Shown: one piece after another, positions 32,966 through 44,581 of the stretch | Position numbering within the stretch: position 1 is the stretch's first letter | Layout of the letters: every line of letters starts with the position of its first letter | Origin: Chalara sp. BL73 | Taxonomy: Eukaryota > Ascomycota > Leotiomycetes > Helotiales | Direction: 5' to 3' | Length of the DNA: 64,000 nucleotides | Assembly (NCBI GenBank): GCA_918026815.1 | Contig: CAKJVC010000150.1 | Location: 1,674,001-1,738,000 of the forward strand | Made by a program: the position numbers and the translations under genes | Notes under the pieces: generated by a model | Told to the model about the DNA's origin: nothing | What the model saw: only the letters and a program-made list of their open reading frames with translations | The model's database searches: none

Positions 32966-33626
32966 CTGTCAGAAATAGGCGCTATTGGCTGGAGGATCTG
33001 ATATGAGAATCTGTGGAAGTATCACAACAATAGGCTATATCTTGTAGAAATCAATTCGTTAAAGGTCTACTCTGTGATATCTATCCCTCTTATATGGCCT
33101 GTAGCAAGCCGTAATAAAGAGATGGCCGCAAACAGCCGTAATATCTGATCAAAGATGTCTTGGCTTCCTATATAAGCCCGTTCCCGACATGCCCCAACAA
33201 CGGAAATTGAAAGCTCCTGGTTAGATGGATGAAACATCCTACTGCTACAATCACTAATACCACCATACAGAACTCAAATTTAAACGTTAATTATCGAGTC
33301 TCATTAAGCTAACCTTTACGAGATAACTCCCCTAATACTCTCCTTCGCTTCCATCATTGAAATGCCCATTTCGAACACTTTTCTCGAAAACGAGCCTGCT
33401 GCAGCCGTCCCCTTCACCGTCTCATTTCACACATCTTTGCATTAGTTGACTCGATGGTCTGCTGTTGGGCTGGGCTGCCCGGCGTGATACCTCAGCCATT
33501 TCTCGGTCTTGCTGGACCGCTTTCTCTGCTACCCTAAGCTGCCGAAGTCTAGGCCCCTTGGTGCAATTGCTCTCCACTGCCGCTAACCAGTTACTTCAAG
33601 CGCCTTTTCGTCTGAGGTCTCATCCC

Positions 33627-34230
33627 CTAGCTCAGCGCCACTTGGCTGGTATCGTATTTCCTACAATCATGTTTCTCCTCTAAGGTTGCCTCAACAATTA
33701 CGGATTCTGTATTCCTCTCATCCTCCCCTGCAACATTGCACCTGATGGCGTTTTTTGCACAAACAAAGTCCATTACCTCTTGGCAAGTGGAGTAGGGACC
33801 CCATGTCCAGGGCTGTTGTATTGACAGCAAGGATAGATCCGAAGCATGGGACTGGGTGGGGATGAAGCTGGTGATAAGTGGGGGGTGTGATGGGGTTTTG
33901 GTGGAGAGGCCGTGATGGCAGTGATCTAAATTCATTTCGTTTCCCCCTCCGGCCATACATGGTTTGGCCCCGAACTTGCAGTAGGCACCCTCTCGCCCCC
34001 GACGACAGCGCCAGTTTCATTGCCTCCTTTTCTATCTCTGCGACTCTCGCTTTGGCTCCCCCATTTATCATCCCCACCAGAATACCCGCCACCACTTTGC
34101 CCCTCGTCTGTACTTCTCTTGTCCTTGCTTCGTGTATTCGACTGTGAAGTTGATGACGAATATCGCCTAGTTGCTGTGCTCCCTCAGCTATCTGGTGCGG
34201 GAGATGCACGCGCTTCAACCTCTGGATCAC
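33627..34230 (-). other. Unidentified, probably decayed open frames downstream of the HNH pseudogene
   Basis: Two overlapping minus-strand frames (34230-33718 and 33956-33627) each look partly coding: the first has an alanine/arginine/glutamate-rich helical stretch (KARVAEIEKEAMKLAL), the second a Cys/Trp-containing one (WTWGPYSTCQEVMDFVCAKN). A frame change between them near 33930 would join them into one protein. I recognise no family. Confidence 0.25.
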
Positions 34231-34283
34231 AATTCTCTTCTGGGTCTAAGTCTAAATCTAAATCCAAGTACAGGTCAGCGAGC

Positions 34284-35066
34284 TCATTTTAACTGCTTTC
34301 GAATGTCTCTTGAGAGCCCTTTAACAACAGTGTTCCCTAGCAGCAATTGGGCGCATCGCAAAGCAGCCGACGAGGAGCCGTGCCAATGTTTTGGTTATCC
34401 AAATTGTCCTATTGATGCGACCATAGCTTCGGGAGAGCACTTGCGAAGATAACATCGAGTGTAGACCCCGACCCCTGCATTGTTTCGGTATTCGTCTGGT
34501 GACGGGACATACCGGCCAACACAAGCGCTCCTGCCTTCCCGTTGTATGCGCGGAGTCTCCCTGCGACGCTTCTGGTCATTTTTCTCGTATTCGATGAAGT
34601 ATTTAATTTTCGTAGGTATAAATATGAGATCTGGCTGGTTCAAGTTGTCGAAATTTGAATGGCACGTAGGGCAGAGGGGGATAGCGTTGTCTTGACGGGC
34701 GATGTTTGAAAGCAGAGGAGTCTGTTCGCAACAAGATCCTTAAACTGTAGGTGAACCGTAACATATCAGCAATGTGAGTCTTGAAGCGAACTAGGCACCC
34801 TGGAGACTCACGCCATGGTCTTTCTGTCCAATAACGTGGGCAATCTGCGTTGGCATCGCTCCGCAAAACCAACATCTGCCTCCATCCAGCTGCAAGACTT
34901 GTTTTGTAGTACCAGCACTGAATGCAGTTGATTGCTGGCTGCTTTGTTTCGAGCTGGCATTGCTGGCATTGCTGTCATCGCGTTCTTCGGTTGTATCTTC
35001 CACAGCTGCACGTTTGCGTTTCTTGCTAGAAGAGGAGCCCGACGCGCCTGGCGCAGACGAATTCAT
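34284..35066 (-). pseudogene. HNH-endonuclease-like (HNH_2 family) pseudogene
   Basis: Exon 1 (from ATG 35066) encodes a Ser/Lys-rich N-terminus with KKRKRAAVED, then LQLDGGRCWFCGAMPTQIAH, and ends at a GTGAGT donor after HVIGQKDHG. Exon 2 encodes ARQDNAIPLCPTCHSNFD and continues to VYTRCYLRKCSPEAMVASIG. These paired CxxC sites and the His form the fungal HNH_2-type finger. Two lesions are seen: the expected junction sequence FKDLVANRLLCF runs out of frame by two bases before IARQDN (unless a later acceptor at CGAACAG is used), and a TAA interrupts the otherwise well-preserved end (GQFG*PKHWHG ... SRDIRKQLK), consistent with CAA to TAA. Confidence 0.7.
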
Positions 35067-37650
35067 GACATGGGTACGTTTCGGTAGCTCCCATGGCGAG
35101 TATTGGTGGTGGTGGTGGTGACGTGGGCGACGAAGATGGAGATAATATTATTCACCGCCTGATTCTGCCGTCCTTGTGGCTCCAACCTTGGAGCAAAATT
35201 CGGTATCAGGATTGATGGCGTAGACTAATAAGCTTGGCAATGTAGAAATCAAACGACTTCCCCATTTCCCTTATCTCATAAATCAGGCTCTCGTCGAGGT
35301 AATAAGCCCCACATGCGGGGCACAAAACTCCTGCGAACTCTTGAGCCAATAAGAGCGCTCAGATGGTGATTTAACTCCTAAACCAATGCGAGGGCTGTAT
35401 GGCCCGCCGGGTAAAATTCTCAGGGTGTGATTTATGAGATAACATTTCCCAGCAATAAAAAAAAACCTAACCTCAGCCCAGTGACTCACGATTACTTTCT
35501 GAGGAGCAACAAATCATTATTAGGATATTGATTCTCTTCTGACATATCAGCCAATCATAATGGCTCAACATTTCAATCAAGACCAAACCACGAGAATGCT
35601 TTGTCCACTCGAACATTCACGTCCTGCAGTTTGTAATACAGAATAATCTGGCTTGGGATGGGATCAAGCAAGTCTGATCATTTCAACGTACTGCCTTCAC
35701 GAATGGCAAGTAGTCAACATAAGGTTATCGACTAGTATAAGGTTTCCTCTTGGCAATGGGCTGATGCCGTTAATTTATGGGTCTCACATATGTACGGCAG
35801 TATTCGGGGTGCTTCAAACCTCTCATCCATCGGTCGAACACAATACCGCATTAGATACTTATGCACCCCACGCATTACATTGCCTTGATGCACCAAATGG
35901 CACTGAGGTTGCCGCATATTCGTAGCTTGGTACTTCACCATAAAGGAGAGTTTATGAGACTCATCAATGAACGCCTAACAGAGGCGAATCAACATATATT
36001 TGATGAGGTTATTTCCGCTTCTGTGAGTCTGACCATGATGGGAGTTTATCCAAGTGCCATTCCTGGGATCGACCGATCCAACGGTGCATTGCCTGTCAAC
36101 TAGGCTTCTATCTACACCATGATATAGCAAAATGCAACACAGAGATATTAAAATAAGTGGACGGAACTGGGGAACCTGTATAGTGAATTTTTCTCTAGCT
36201 TCCAGAGCTACAATAGCACATGCTTAACTTTTTAAAACTCCTAACAGTATTCCAGATGTTGATAATAGGCCGCTGATTCGTGCCTTTCGACAGTAAGCTT
36301 TGTGAATAGTGTAGCTTTATGAACAATCAGATCGAACGTAGCAAAAATGTCGTTTGCAGGGAAAAGTCCGACACTTTCTCTCTTTATATTCCAGTTCGGC
36401 TCGCTTGAAATAGATTGCGGTGTCTCGTCCATCTCGGTTTTCCACCTAGGCGGCATGGTTCGTTGCCTTTTCGTTGGGGATGTCTTATGCCAGGTTGGGG
36501 TCGATTGTGCGATGCATCTATGTGATTGGGAACGGGCTCTGCTGTAGCTAAAATAGTTATCTCAATAGACGAGAGCTGGGGCCGCGGACTCCGAAGGCAC
36601 CGGCGAAGGCACCTGACCTTTAGGGCCAGAAGCAGCAACGACTTTGGGATTGTTGATGAAAAGAATGGTGTGACTTAGAAGTGTTTCGATAGGATTTCAA
36701 GTGTGCTTTCGTTCTGGGGATAGATCTTTGCCGAAGATAATGCACGTAACCCAACTCATTTTTCAACACAACGACCTCGTTAAAACAGCAGACGACTGCC
36801 AAAACAAATACACTGTACGCCAACATTTCCTTAAACTAGACAAATAAGGCCGACTATCGACTTTTAGATTCGCAGAGGATAACTGGCCTGCTTAATCTCA
36901 GGTTATGAAGCGTATCTCGACGTTACTACTTACTTCCAGCGAAATAGGCTTTTTAGGATTTAGTGCGGTAACCTTCGACTGAGCAATATTCTCTTAAATA
37001 TAAAGGACGATATAGTTGCCGTTATTAATTGGAAGTTTGCATATACTGTTTCTGCTTAAATTGCCCTTGACCCGTTTTAGCAGTTGTTGCTGAATATCCC
37101 CGAATAGTGGGAAGCAGATATTGATAACTGGACCAAGATTTATAAAGTACGCCTGAAAAGCTGGCTGCGGGCTAACTATGGAGCAGCCTGAGAGCGAAAG
37201 GTCCGAGAAAGGGACAGAAATGTCGTCCAACAGATTGTCGAAACATATGCGTAACAGCTGGGAGACGGGCCAATTTTAGCTTGACTGCGCGCCTCGGAAA
37301 GCTGGGCTTTCGATGCTATATTCTGGAAATATCTGGATTATCGATATTTCGTTAGTAGGAAGAACCCGACTCAATAGGATCCGGCTCGACAGGAGCACAT
37401 TAATAAGCAGAAGCACCTAACTAAACAGAATCTCTGAAAGACTTGAGTACATTTTTTAAGTGGCAAGGAAAGAAATGCGATGGAGGCGTTTGTGGAGAGG
37501 AAAATGGAAGAGGGAAAGTAACAATGGGTTTAAGCACAGGGCCACAAGGTATGCAATTTGTGGACTAACTTGTTACGGGTCCTAGGCCGAACAGGCGCTA
37601 TACTATCATGACATAAGCTGGGACCCGCGGTGGTTGAAAGAGCCAATTTA
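35067..37650. other. Stretch without an intact gene; contains repeat-related fragments
   Basis: Small frames only. The minus strand of 36480-36600 aligns with 23860-23955 (shared TTAGCTACAGCAG and CATCGCACAATCG), so this is a second copy of a decayed gene 3' region; a minus-strand frame ending at 36241 (ISSEPNWNIKRESVGLF) may belong to it. A minus-strand frame at 37230-36994 (SVPFSDLSLSGCSIVSPQPA) looks mildly coding but is unidentified. Nothing is recognisable at 35080-36230. Confidence 0.4.
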
Positions 37651-38031
37651 TCAAAATAGAAGCTGGAATGGCATCTGATGGCTAAAACCAGTCAGTATGA
37701 ATGTATACTGTCCAGTTGACTTGATCGTAAAGTCCTCAATCTTTCCATTATGGCCAATGCTTTGGATGAGTTGAGTGAGCTGGCTGATAGAGCCACGAAT
37801 TCTGGCATACACTGGTGGCTCCAGTTTTGATGACACTGCGCTTGCTGATGATTCAAATGCAAAACCTGAGTCGAAATCTGGATCTTCAAACATCCCCAAA
37901 CACGTAGCTCTCGACGCGGGGGAGGAGGAGGGGTGTTACCCGAACTTTTACCATTTCGGGAGAGTACCAGACGTGATCGCACTTTTAAAATCTCCAGGAC
38001 CGCGATCCTCGTTTTCCATCAACTTCGCCAT
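37651..38031 (-). CDS. Small 'GKIEDFT' motif protein
   Basis: Exon 1 38031-37968, intron 37884-37967 (84 nt, GTACTC ... TTGAAG), exon 2 37883-37651 give 98 aa: an acidic N-terminus (MAKLMENEDRGPGDF), DPDFDSGFAFESS, then ARIRGSISQLTQLIQSIGHN and GKIEDFTIKSTGQYTFILTG near the C-terminus. No domain is known to me for this motif, but a decayed relative exists at 23735-23885, so it is a family. The donor GTACTC is weak and the start was chosen as the first Met in the open frame. It may also be the last exon(s) of a larger lost gene. Confidence 0.45.
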
Positions 38032-38323
38032 CTTCTCAGAAAGTAATACGCTGCCCAGTTTTGAGGATACGAAGAAATATTACTATATCGACGTCGCAAA
38101 ATCTTGCCACTTCGTACGATTTGTTTGTTAAAGTGTGTTTTCATCTGCTCAGCTTTTCGCTTCCTCTTTTTGAAGCCTTGACCATAGCTAATTCAAAAAT
38201 GAGCTAATTTTATGTGTGGATTAACTGCGACGTCGTTTTTATAACTTTAGAATTCACGCAAGTAAATCTCTTCTACATAAACGACACTTCGTCCAATCGC
38301 AACAAACCCCAACTACATTGGCT

Positions 38324-39500
38324 TCACTGGTGATTAGCTAAACTCACTTGCAAGATGCCAGTGATGGATTGAATCAAGCCAAAGACAAGCGTCAAAATCA
38401 GAACCACTATCGCAATCCAAAAAGTATACCACTGCACTTTATTTCTTCGATCTTTCCAGAATTGGCTCAGGCCATTTGGCTGAGATTCGTCAAAGGCTTT
38501 GTAAAGGTTGTTCAGGCGTTCGTTCCAGTACTTATAGCTTTCTTGTTTCCGGCCTTCCACGGGACTTAAAGTCAAATCGCTGATCTTGGCGTCGAGGCAA
38601 TTGGGATTCAGCTTTTGGTGGCGATCGTACCACGTTTTGCAGTCAATATTGCTCCTTGGAATAAGAAGGGCGAGTGTTTGAATTGTCTCATTAACCAAAC
38701 CATCTGGAAAGAGACCTCTAAATCGCTTGTCAGTGATAGGAAAGCAGTTAGCGGATGTCGACAGACAGATTATTCTCCTGGAATTCATGGCACTTGAGGA
38801 CGGAGACATGGTGATAGAGAGTGATGCTCCTCAGATCTAAATCCAGCCGCAAATGATCAGCAAGGTGATCTGTCCATACCACAACCAACCCTGTTATTCT
38901 CTCAAGTTCGTATACATTGAGATCTCGCGGATACTGAGAGTCTATCAACGAATGTGACGATTGTAATGGCGGGAATTGTGCTGCAAGAAGTCCTTTGACG
39001 CTGTCATCCTGACTCCAAGTAATTTGTGTTTTGCCGGGAAAGATTTTCCGCAGGTTTGGGTGCCCAACATTGACCATCAGCCACAGACGGACTGCAAGGA
39101 ATATCGAATTTTCACATTGAAGTCGGGTTGCCGCTTCGCTTTGCGACAGTGAGGTTTGGGTAGCCAGGGCAGCGGAAGCTCTTCTTGAGGTGAAAAACGT
39201 TAACACTTCTGGGGAAGAGCGAGGCGCTGATGCATTTTCTTTCAAGTGTTTCACAAGATCTACCAAGTCTTGGTACGTATGCAGCAACACATTATCGGAG
39301 TAGCATCGCCATGCGTCGAGTTCTGTAACAAAATATTGATGATATGCGAAATAGTCACGTAACCTAGGGTCGTCCTGGTCCAGGTCTAGATTCCAAAAGC
39401 TATTGAGTAGGCGCCACCATAGTGCCCCTCCGATCCCAGGCAGCTTAACCGAGAAAAGCTCAGCGTTGAGATCTAGTTTGAAAGAGTTCGAGCTGGCCAT
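38324..39500 (-). CDS. Fungal helical protein with single C-terminal membrane anchor, divergent from the protease-ankyrin gene
   Basis: Exons 39500-38767 and 38717-38324 joined over a 49-nt intron (GTCTGT ... CTGACAAG..TTTAG), 375 aa. The soluble part is rich in Trp/His/Leu (ITGLVVVWTDHLADHL, LYHHVSVLKCHE, GLFPDGLVNETIQTLALLIP). The C-terminus is FWKDRRNKVQWYTFWIAIVV followed by a ~20-residue hydrophobic segment and SITGILQVSLANHQ. I know this C-terminal layout (RR..VQW.TFWIA.LVL.LT..FGL.QS..G..QV) from many uncharacterised ascomycete proteins; function is unknown. Start at ATG 39500 lies 292 bp from the start of 39793-43917. Confidence 0.85.
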
Positions 39501-39792
39501 GATTGCGAGTTGATGCTATAATCACTCAGCAACTAAAGATCCAAGGTCGCGCACCTGTCTCCCGTAGTACATTAAAATTTCCATTAGATTCTAGGTTATT
39601 CAAGGGCGATGCTGGCAAGGCATTCTTGAAAATGCCTTGCGGTCACTTTTCGATGCAAGTGTGGCGACCAATGAGGTCACATCAACTAGGCACCAGCAAA
39701 TTATTGCAGTTTCACCAGCCTCGCCCCAATCCAATGTCCCAATTACCCTACACATTTGTTCGCCCTGGGTACCACTTTCCTCCAGATGCGCA
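39501..39792. promoter_or_regulatory. Divergent promoter region
   Basis: A 292-bp gap separates the start codons of two oppositely transcribed genes, so it should carry both promoters. I see no defined binding site. The frame of the protease gene stays open upstream to about 39637, but without an ATG. Confidence 0.5.
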
Positions 39793-42700
39793 ATGTCTTC
39801 TTCAACAAGAACTATGAATACGGTTCTGCAGTCTCTGCAGCACTTCAATCTGCCATCTTTCGGTCAATCGTCACCACCAACACCACCTGAATACATTTCT
39901 TCCTTTGGCCCCGAACTTGCCACCAATCAATTTTTAGACCTGAGGGGTAGCCGGCGCTGGATGGCTAAAGGGAAAGCAGCCGAGGTCTGGCAGGAATCAC
40001 TGCAGGAGTCTATTGATGGCATTATACAAGAGAATTATCAAAAGATCTTCCGAGGCTTGAGCGTGCGACCTACGATTTCTCGATGTTGCTGGATGATAGG
40101 TACAAGTATGGATTTCGCGCAACCTACTGTAGTCATCACAAGCTCACGGCAACGGGTGCTGAAAAGAATAGCTGGCTATATTAAGCAAAGTGGCATGTTG
40201 GAGAGGGCGAAGTTCAGAATGTTGACTTTCCAGTCTTCATTGGATGTTTTCCATAGGACTTTACAAGTTTCAACATATGAGCTTTCTGACGCTAGACTTT
40301 GTGGTGCGCAGGTATATTCAAAAGATTCAGGGCGGTTAGCAACGCTAGGTGGGGTAATTATTCTTGATGGTAAAATGTATGGACTCACTGTTGCTCATGT
40401 TTGTGCCGGCGCGGCCTTTCCTCGATCACAAGGAACAATACCTAGAAATTTTCAATTCTACAATGACACAACATGCGAAATGGAGCTCTCTCAGCATAAC
40501 GACATTATATTATCAGATTATGAGAGTGATGATAGCGGATCAAACGTAGGGGCTATAGGAGACCTCCCTAAAATAAACAACGCAGCTGGCGGGCAGGGCA
40601 ATATCACTCTTCTGCATACCCATCTCCATGGTGAGCTATAAGTCTTTGAACAAAAACCAGCTTTTGACTAGACCAAGGCGATGACGTTGACGAAACTCAG
40701 CCAACGAACCTGTCATCATCAACTGAGTTGGTGATTAAGAATACCTCCTCCAGCCATCCTTTGCAGGCTTTGGTCAATGAAGCCTATGACGAGCACGACT
40801 GGGCCTTGCTTGAGCTTTCGAATGATCATTTCGGAGTCAATGTGATACGCCTCCCTGCTAAGAATAAGACGAAACATATGTTCATAGGCGGCTGCCGGAG
40901 CGTTATGCCGAACAATATTCGACTTTGCGTTGTCACGAGAAGGGGCTTACTCACAGCTTATTCCATAGTTGGATCCGCGACTTCTGTGAATTTCCTTGGC
41001 AGCAAGGTATCTCAAAAGGTTTGGTCCATTCAGCTGTCCAAGCCTTTAGGTGAGTAAACTGGCGTATTTATATTCTTTAAATTCAGTACGACTAACACTA
41101 TTGCCAGAGTATGGTGATTCGGGCTCCTGGGTAATCGACGCAAAAACTGGAGATTTATACGGTGTGCTTATTGCAGGATCTAACATATTGTTGGAAGGTT
41201 ATGTTATTCCTGCAGCTGGGATATTTGAGAACATCCAACAAATTTGTGGTGCAATCGACACCAGATTACCTTCGTTAGAAGAATCGCTAGTTCAAGCTTC
41301 CGGACGTGGATATGCAGAAGTCGTCAAAAGTTTGAGTGAACTATTACCGCCTCTTGATGAATCATTGTATAAAGCTGCCTTTTATGGCAACATAGAATTT
41401 GTTAAAGTTCTTCTAAATCTAGGTGCAGGAATACACAACGTTATGCATCCTAAAAGAGGCGCCAATGCTGCTGCGGGTGGTTCTGGTCGGATAGCGCTCC
41501 AAGCAGCTGCAGAGGGAGGACACATTGAGGTTGTCGAGCTGCTGCTACAAAATGGAGCCGATGTCAATACTGCTGCTGCTTACTCTGGTTGGACAGCGCT
41601 CCAAGCAGCTTCAGAAAATGGCCACACTGAGGTTGTCGAGATGCTACTACAAAAAGGAGCCGACATCAATGCTGCTGCTGGCAACTCTGGTCGGACAGCG
41701 CTCCAAGCAGCTGCAAAGAGCGGCCACACTAAGGTTGTCGAGATGCTCCTACAAAAAGGAGCTGACGTCAATGCTGCTGCTGGTTTTTCTAGTCAGACAG
41801 CGATCCAAGCAGCTGCAGAGAACGGCCATATTGAGGTTATCAAAATGCTGCTAAAAAAAGGAGCCAACACTAATGCTGCTGCTGGCCACTCTGGTCGGAC
41901 AGCGCTCCAAGCAGCTGCAGAGAAAGGCTACATTAGGATTGTTGAAATGCTGCTACAAGTAGGAGCCGATATTAATGCTGCTGGTTACTCTGGTCGGACA
42001 GCACTCCAAGCAGCTTCAGAGAGCAGCCACACTGAGGTTGTCAAAATGCTACTACAAAACGGAGCCGATGTTAATGCTACTGGTTACTCTGGTCGAACAG
42101 CACTCCAAGCAGCTGCGGGAAAAGGCCATATTAAAATTGTTGAAATGCTGCTACAAAAAGGAGCTGACATTAACGCTGTTGCTGGTTCTTCTGGTCGGAC
42201 AGCACTCCAAGCAGCTGCAGAGGGAGGCCATATTAATATTGCTGAAATGCTGCTACACAAAGGAGCCGATGTTAATGCTGCTGCTGGTTCCTCTGACTGG
42301 ACAGCGCTCCGAGCAGCTGCAGAAGGAGGCCATATTGTGATTGTCAAGATGCTGCTACAAAAAGGAGCCGATGTTAATGCCGCTGCCTACTCTGGTCGGA
42401 CAGCGCTCCAAGCAGCTTCAGAAAATGGCCACACTGAGGTTGTCGAAATGCTACTACAAAACGGAGCCGATGTCAATACTGCTGCTGCTTACTCTGGTTG
42501 GACAGCGCTCCAAGCAGCTTCAAAAAGCGGCCACACTGAGGTTGTCGAGATGCTACTACAAAACAGAGCCGATGTTAATGCTGCTGGTTACTCTGGTTGG
42601 ACAGCACTCCAAGCAGCTTCAGAGAGCGGCCACACTAAGGTTGTCGAGATGCTCCTACAAAAAGGAGCCGATGTCAATACTACTGCTGCTTACTCTGGTC

Positions 42701-43917
42701 GGACAGCGCTCCAAGCAGCTTCAGAAAACGGCCACACTAAGGTTGTCGAGATGCTACTACAAAACGGAGCTGACATCAATGCTGCTAGTGGTTCTTCTGG
42801 CGGGACAGCGCTCAAAGAAGCTGCAGAAAAAGGCCACACTAAAGTTGTCAAAATGCTGCTCCAAAAAGGAGCCGATGTTAATACTGCTGCTACTGGTGAC
42901 TTTGGTTGTACAGCACTCCAAGCAGCTTCAAAAAGCGGCTACACTGAGGTTGTCGAGATGCTGCTACAAAACGGAGCCGACGTCAATGCTGCTGCTGGCT
43001 ACTCTGGTCGGACAGCACTCCAAGCAGCTTCAGAGAAAGGCTACATCAGGATTGTTGAAATGCTGCTACAAAAAGGAGCCAACACTAATGCTGCTGCTGG
43101 CAACTCTGGTCGGACAGCACTCCAAGCAGCTGCAGAAAGCGGCCACACTGAGGTTGTCAAGATGCTACTACAAAAAGGAGCCGATGTTAATGCTGGTGGT
43201 TACTCTGGTCGGACAGCACTCCAAGCAGCTTCAGAGAGCGGCTATACTGAGGTTGTCGAGATGCTACTACAAAAAGGAGCCGATGTCAATACTGCTGCTG
43301 CTTACTCTGGTTGGACAGCGCTCCAAGCAGCTTCAAAAAACGGCTACACTGAGGTTGTCGAGATGCTACTACAAAACGGAGCCGATGTTAATTCTGCTGG
43401 TTACTCTGGTCGGACAGCACTCCAAGCAGCTTCAGAGAGCGGCTACACTGAGGTTGTCGAGATGCTCCTACAAAACGGAGCCGACGTCAATGCTGCTGCT
43501 ACTGGTGACTTTGGTTGTACAGCACTCCAAGCAGCTGCAGAAGGGGGCCATATTAAAATTGTTGAAATGCTGCTACAAAAAGGAGCTGACATTAATGCTA
43601 CTAGTTCCTCCGGTCAGACAGCGCTCCAAGCAGCTGCAGAGGGAGGCCATATTAACATTGTTGAGATACTAACACGAACAGGATCATTTTCGGAACTAAC
43701 GCTCAACCGACAGGGGATTGGGAGTTACCTGGCAGTGTCGGTGCCCTATTTTAGCAGCAGCAAGCCAACAATTGAAAGCTCCTCAAACTGGCCAGTAACA
43801 CCTTTTAGCAACAACCGCCGAACGGTTAAAAGTGCAGTCGACTCTGAAATATCAAAAACCCAAAAGAAAGGGAGAGAAAGAGACTTAAAACATAGAAAAG
43901 ATGAAAGTATGTCTTGA
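39793..43917 (+). CDS. Trypsin-like serine protease domain fused to about 22 ankyrin repeats
   Basis: Exons 39793-40630, 40672-41049 and 41108-43917, introns of 41 nt (GTGAGC...TTGACTAG) and 58 nt (GTGAGT...GACTAAC...GCCAG), 1341 aa. A complete chymotrypsin-type triad is visible across the three exons: His202 in LTVAHVC, Asp322 in DWALLEL, Ser410 in GDSGSWV. The introns fall between the triad residues. From about residue 455 the protein is ankyrin repeats, about 22 high-identity units (GYSGRTALQAASESGHTEVV..LLQ.GADVN). A basic tail (KTQKKGRERDLKHRKDES) ends it. There is no NACHT domain: a recognition array is joined directly to a protease effector. Proteases are known N-terminal effectors in fungal NLR-like proteins; activity here is inferred from the triad. 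The upstream residues 1-170 are unassigned. Confidence 0.88.
41463..43660 (+). repeat. 99-102-bp tandem array coding ankyrin repeats
   Basis: About 22 head-to-tail units inside the protease-ankyrin gene. Unit length differs by one or two codons because the NAAA/NTAA/NA linker before GYSG varies. Variation clusters at the residues around SGR/SGW, the ESG/KNG/EKG helix turn and NGADVN. It is an independent array from 16955-18540, with a different consensus. Confidence 0.88.
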
Positions 43918-43988
43918 AAGTAAACTGATGTTTCGCTTGTAAGTGTCACGGTCCTAAAGATCACGTGCACAACACATCTGGCATTCTG

Positions 43989-44174
43989 TGTCAGGAATCG
44001 GCTTACGTGAGTATGCCAAGGAGCTAGAGCAGCTCACGCACACACACAGATTACAGCCGTAATTGTAGAAAATACAATCACCACACATCGCTATTCCAAG
44101 CCTGTATTCCATCGCCGTGATACCCTCACAGATCCTCTAATTGATTCCCTGCCTAATACCTCCTATTTCTGTCA
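43989..44174 (+). repeat. Solo LTR, family L3, nested in L2
   Basis: TGTCAGGAATCGGC ... TATTTCTGTCA, flanks TTCTG and TTCAG (4 of 5, read across the later L4 insertion). 186 bp against 143 bp for 15025-15167, mainly through extra sequence in the middle. Confidence 0.7.
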
Positions 44175-44177
44175 TTC

Positions 44178-44393
44178 TGTTCAAATAGAAAGAGTCACGT
44201 GGCCTTCAGAGAGTATAGGGCATACAAGTATCAATTGCTGAAGGTTGTAGAACCTAAACTACAGGAGAGAATCCCTCTACTTATAGGTGTGATACCCACA
44301 TGCCATCACACTGATGCCTACTGTTGCCTACTGGTGCCTACAGATGCCTACAATAGACTTTAGGTATGGCCCTTAGACCTAACCTGTTCAACA
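44178..44393 (+). repeat. Solo LTR, family L4, nested next to L3
   Basis: 216 bp, TGTTCAAATAGAAAG ... CCTGTTCAACA, with perfect flanks CATTC (44173-44177 and 44394-44398). The duplication includes the last two bases of L3, so L4 came after L3. Contains four TGCCTAC units. Confidence 0.88.
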
Positions 44394-44581
44394 CATTCAG
44401 TGCCAGATGTCGCGCCACAGCCGCGAACGCTCATTGGTTCGCCTAGCTAGGACCCTGGAACTGGCCATGGTTATATGAGGGCAGTTCCAGCTGTAGTTAC
44501 ACCTTTTCTCTCTAGTTTAGAATCTTTGTATTTGATACCTTACAAACAGCTATTACTGGCGCTTGTATTGGGATCGTGACA

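Larger units (their letters stand above)
43944..44581 (+). repeat. Solo LTR, family L2, interrupted by L3 and L4
   Basis: TGTCACGGTCCTAAAG ... GGGATCGTGACA, split at CATCTGGCATTC / AGTGCCAGATG by 43989-44393. Without the inserts it is collinear with 14420-14646. It starts 26 bp after the stop of the protease-ankyrin gene. Own flanks show no duplication. Confidence 0.78.

Noticed and set aside
42341..43672. 443-aa plus-strand frame in the protease-ankyrin gene
   Set aside because: Same effect: an alternative frame of the 99-bp repeat. Its product is a low-complexity Leu/Lys/Gln repeat with no family.
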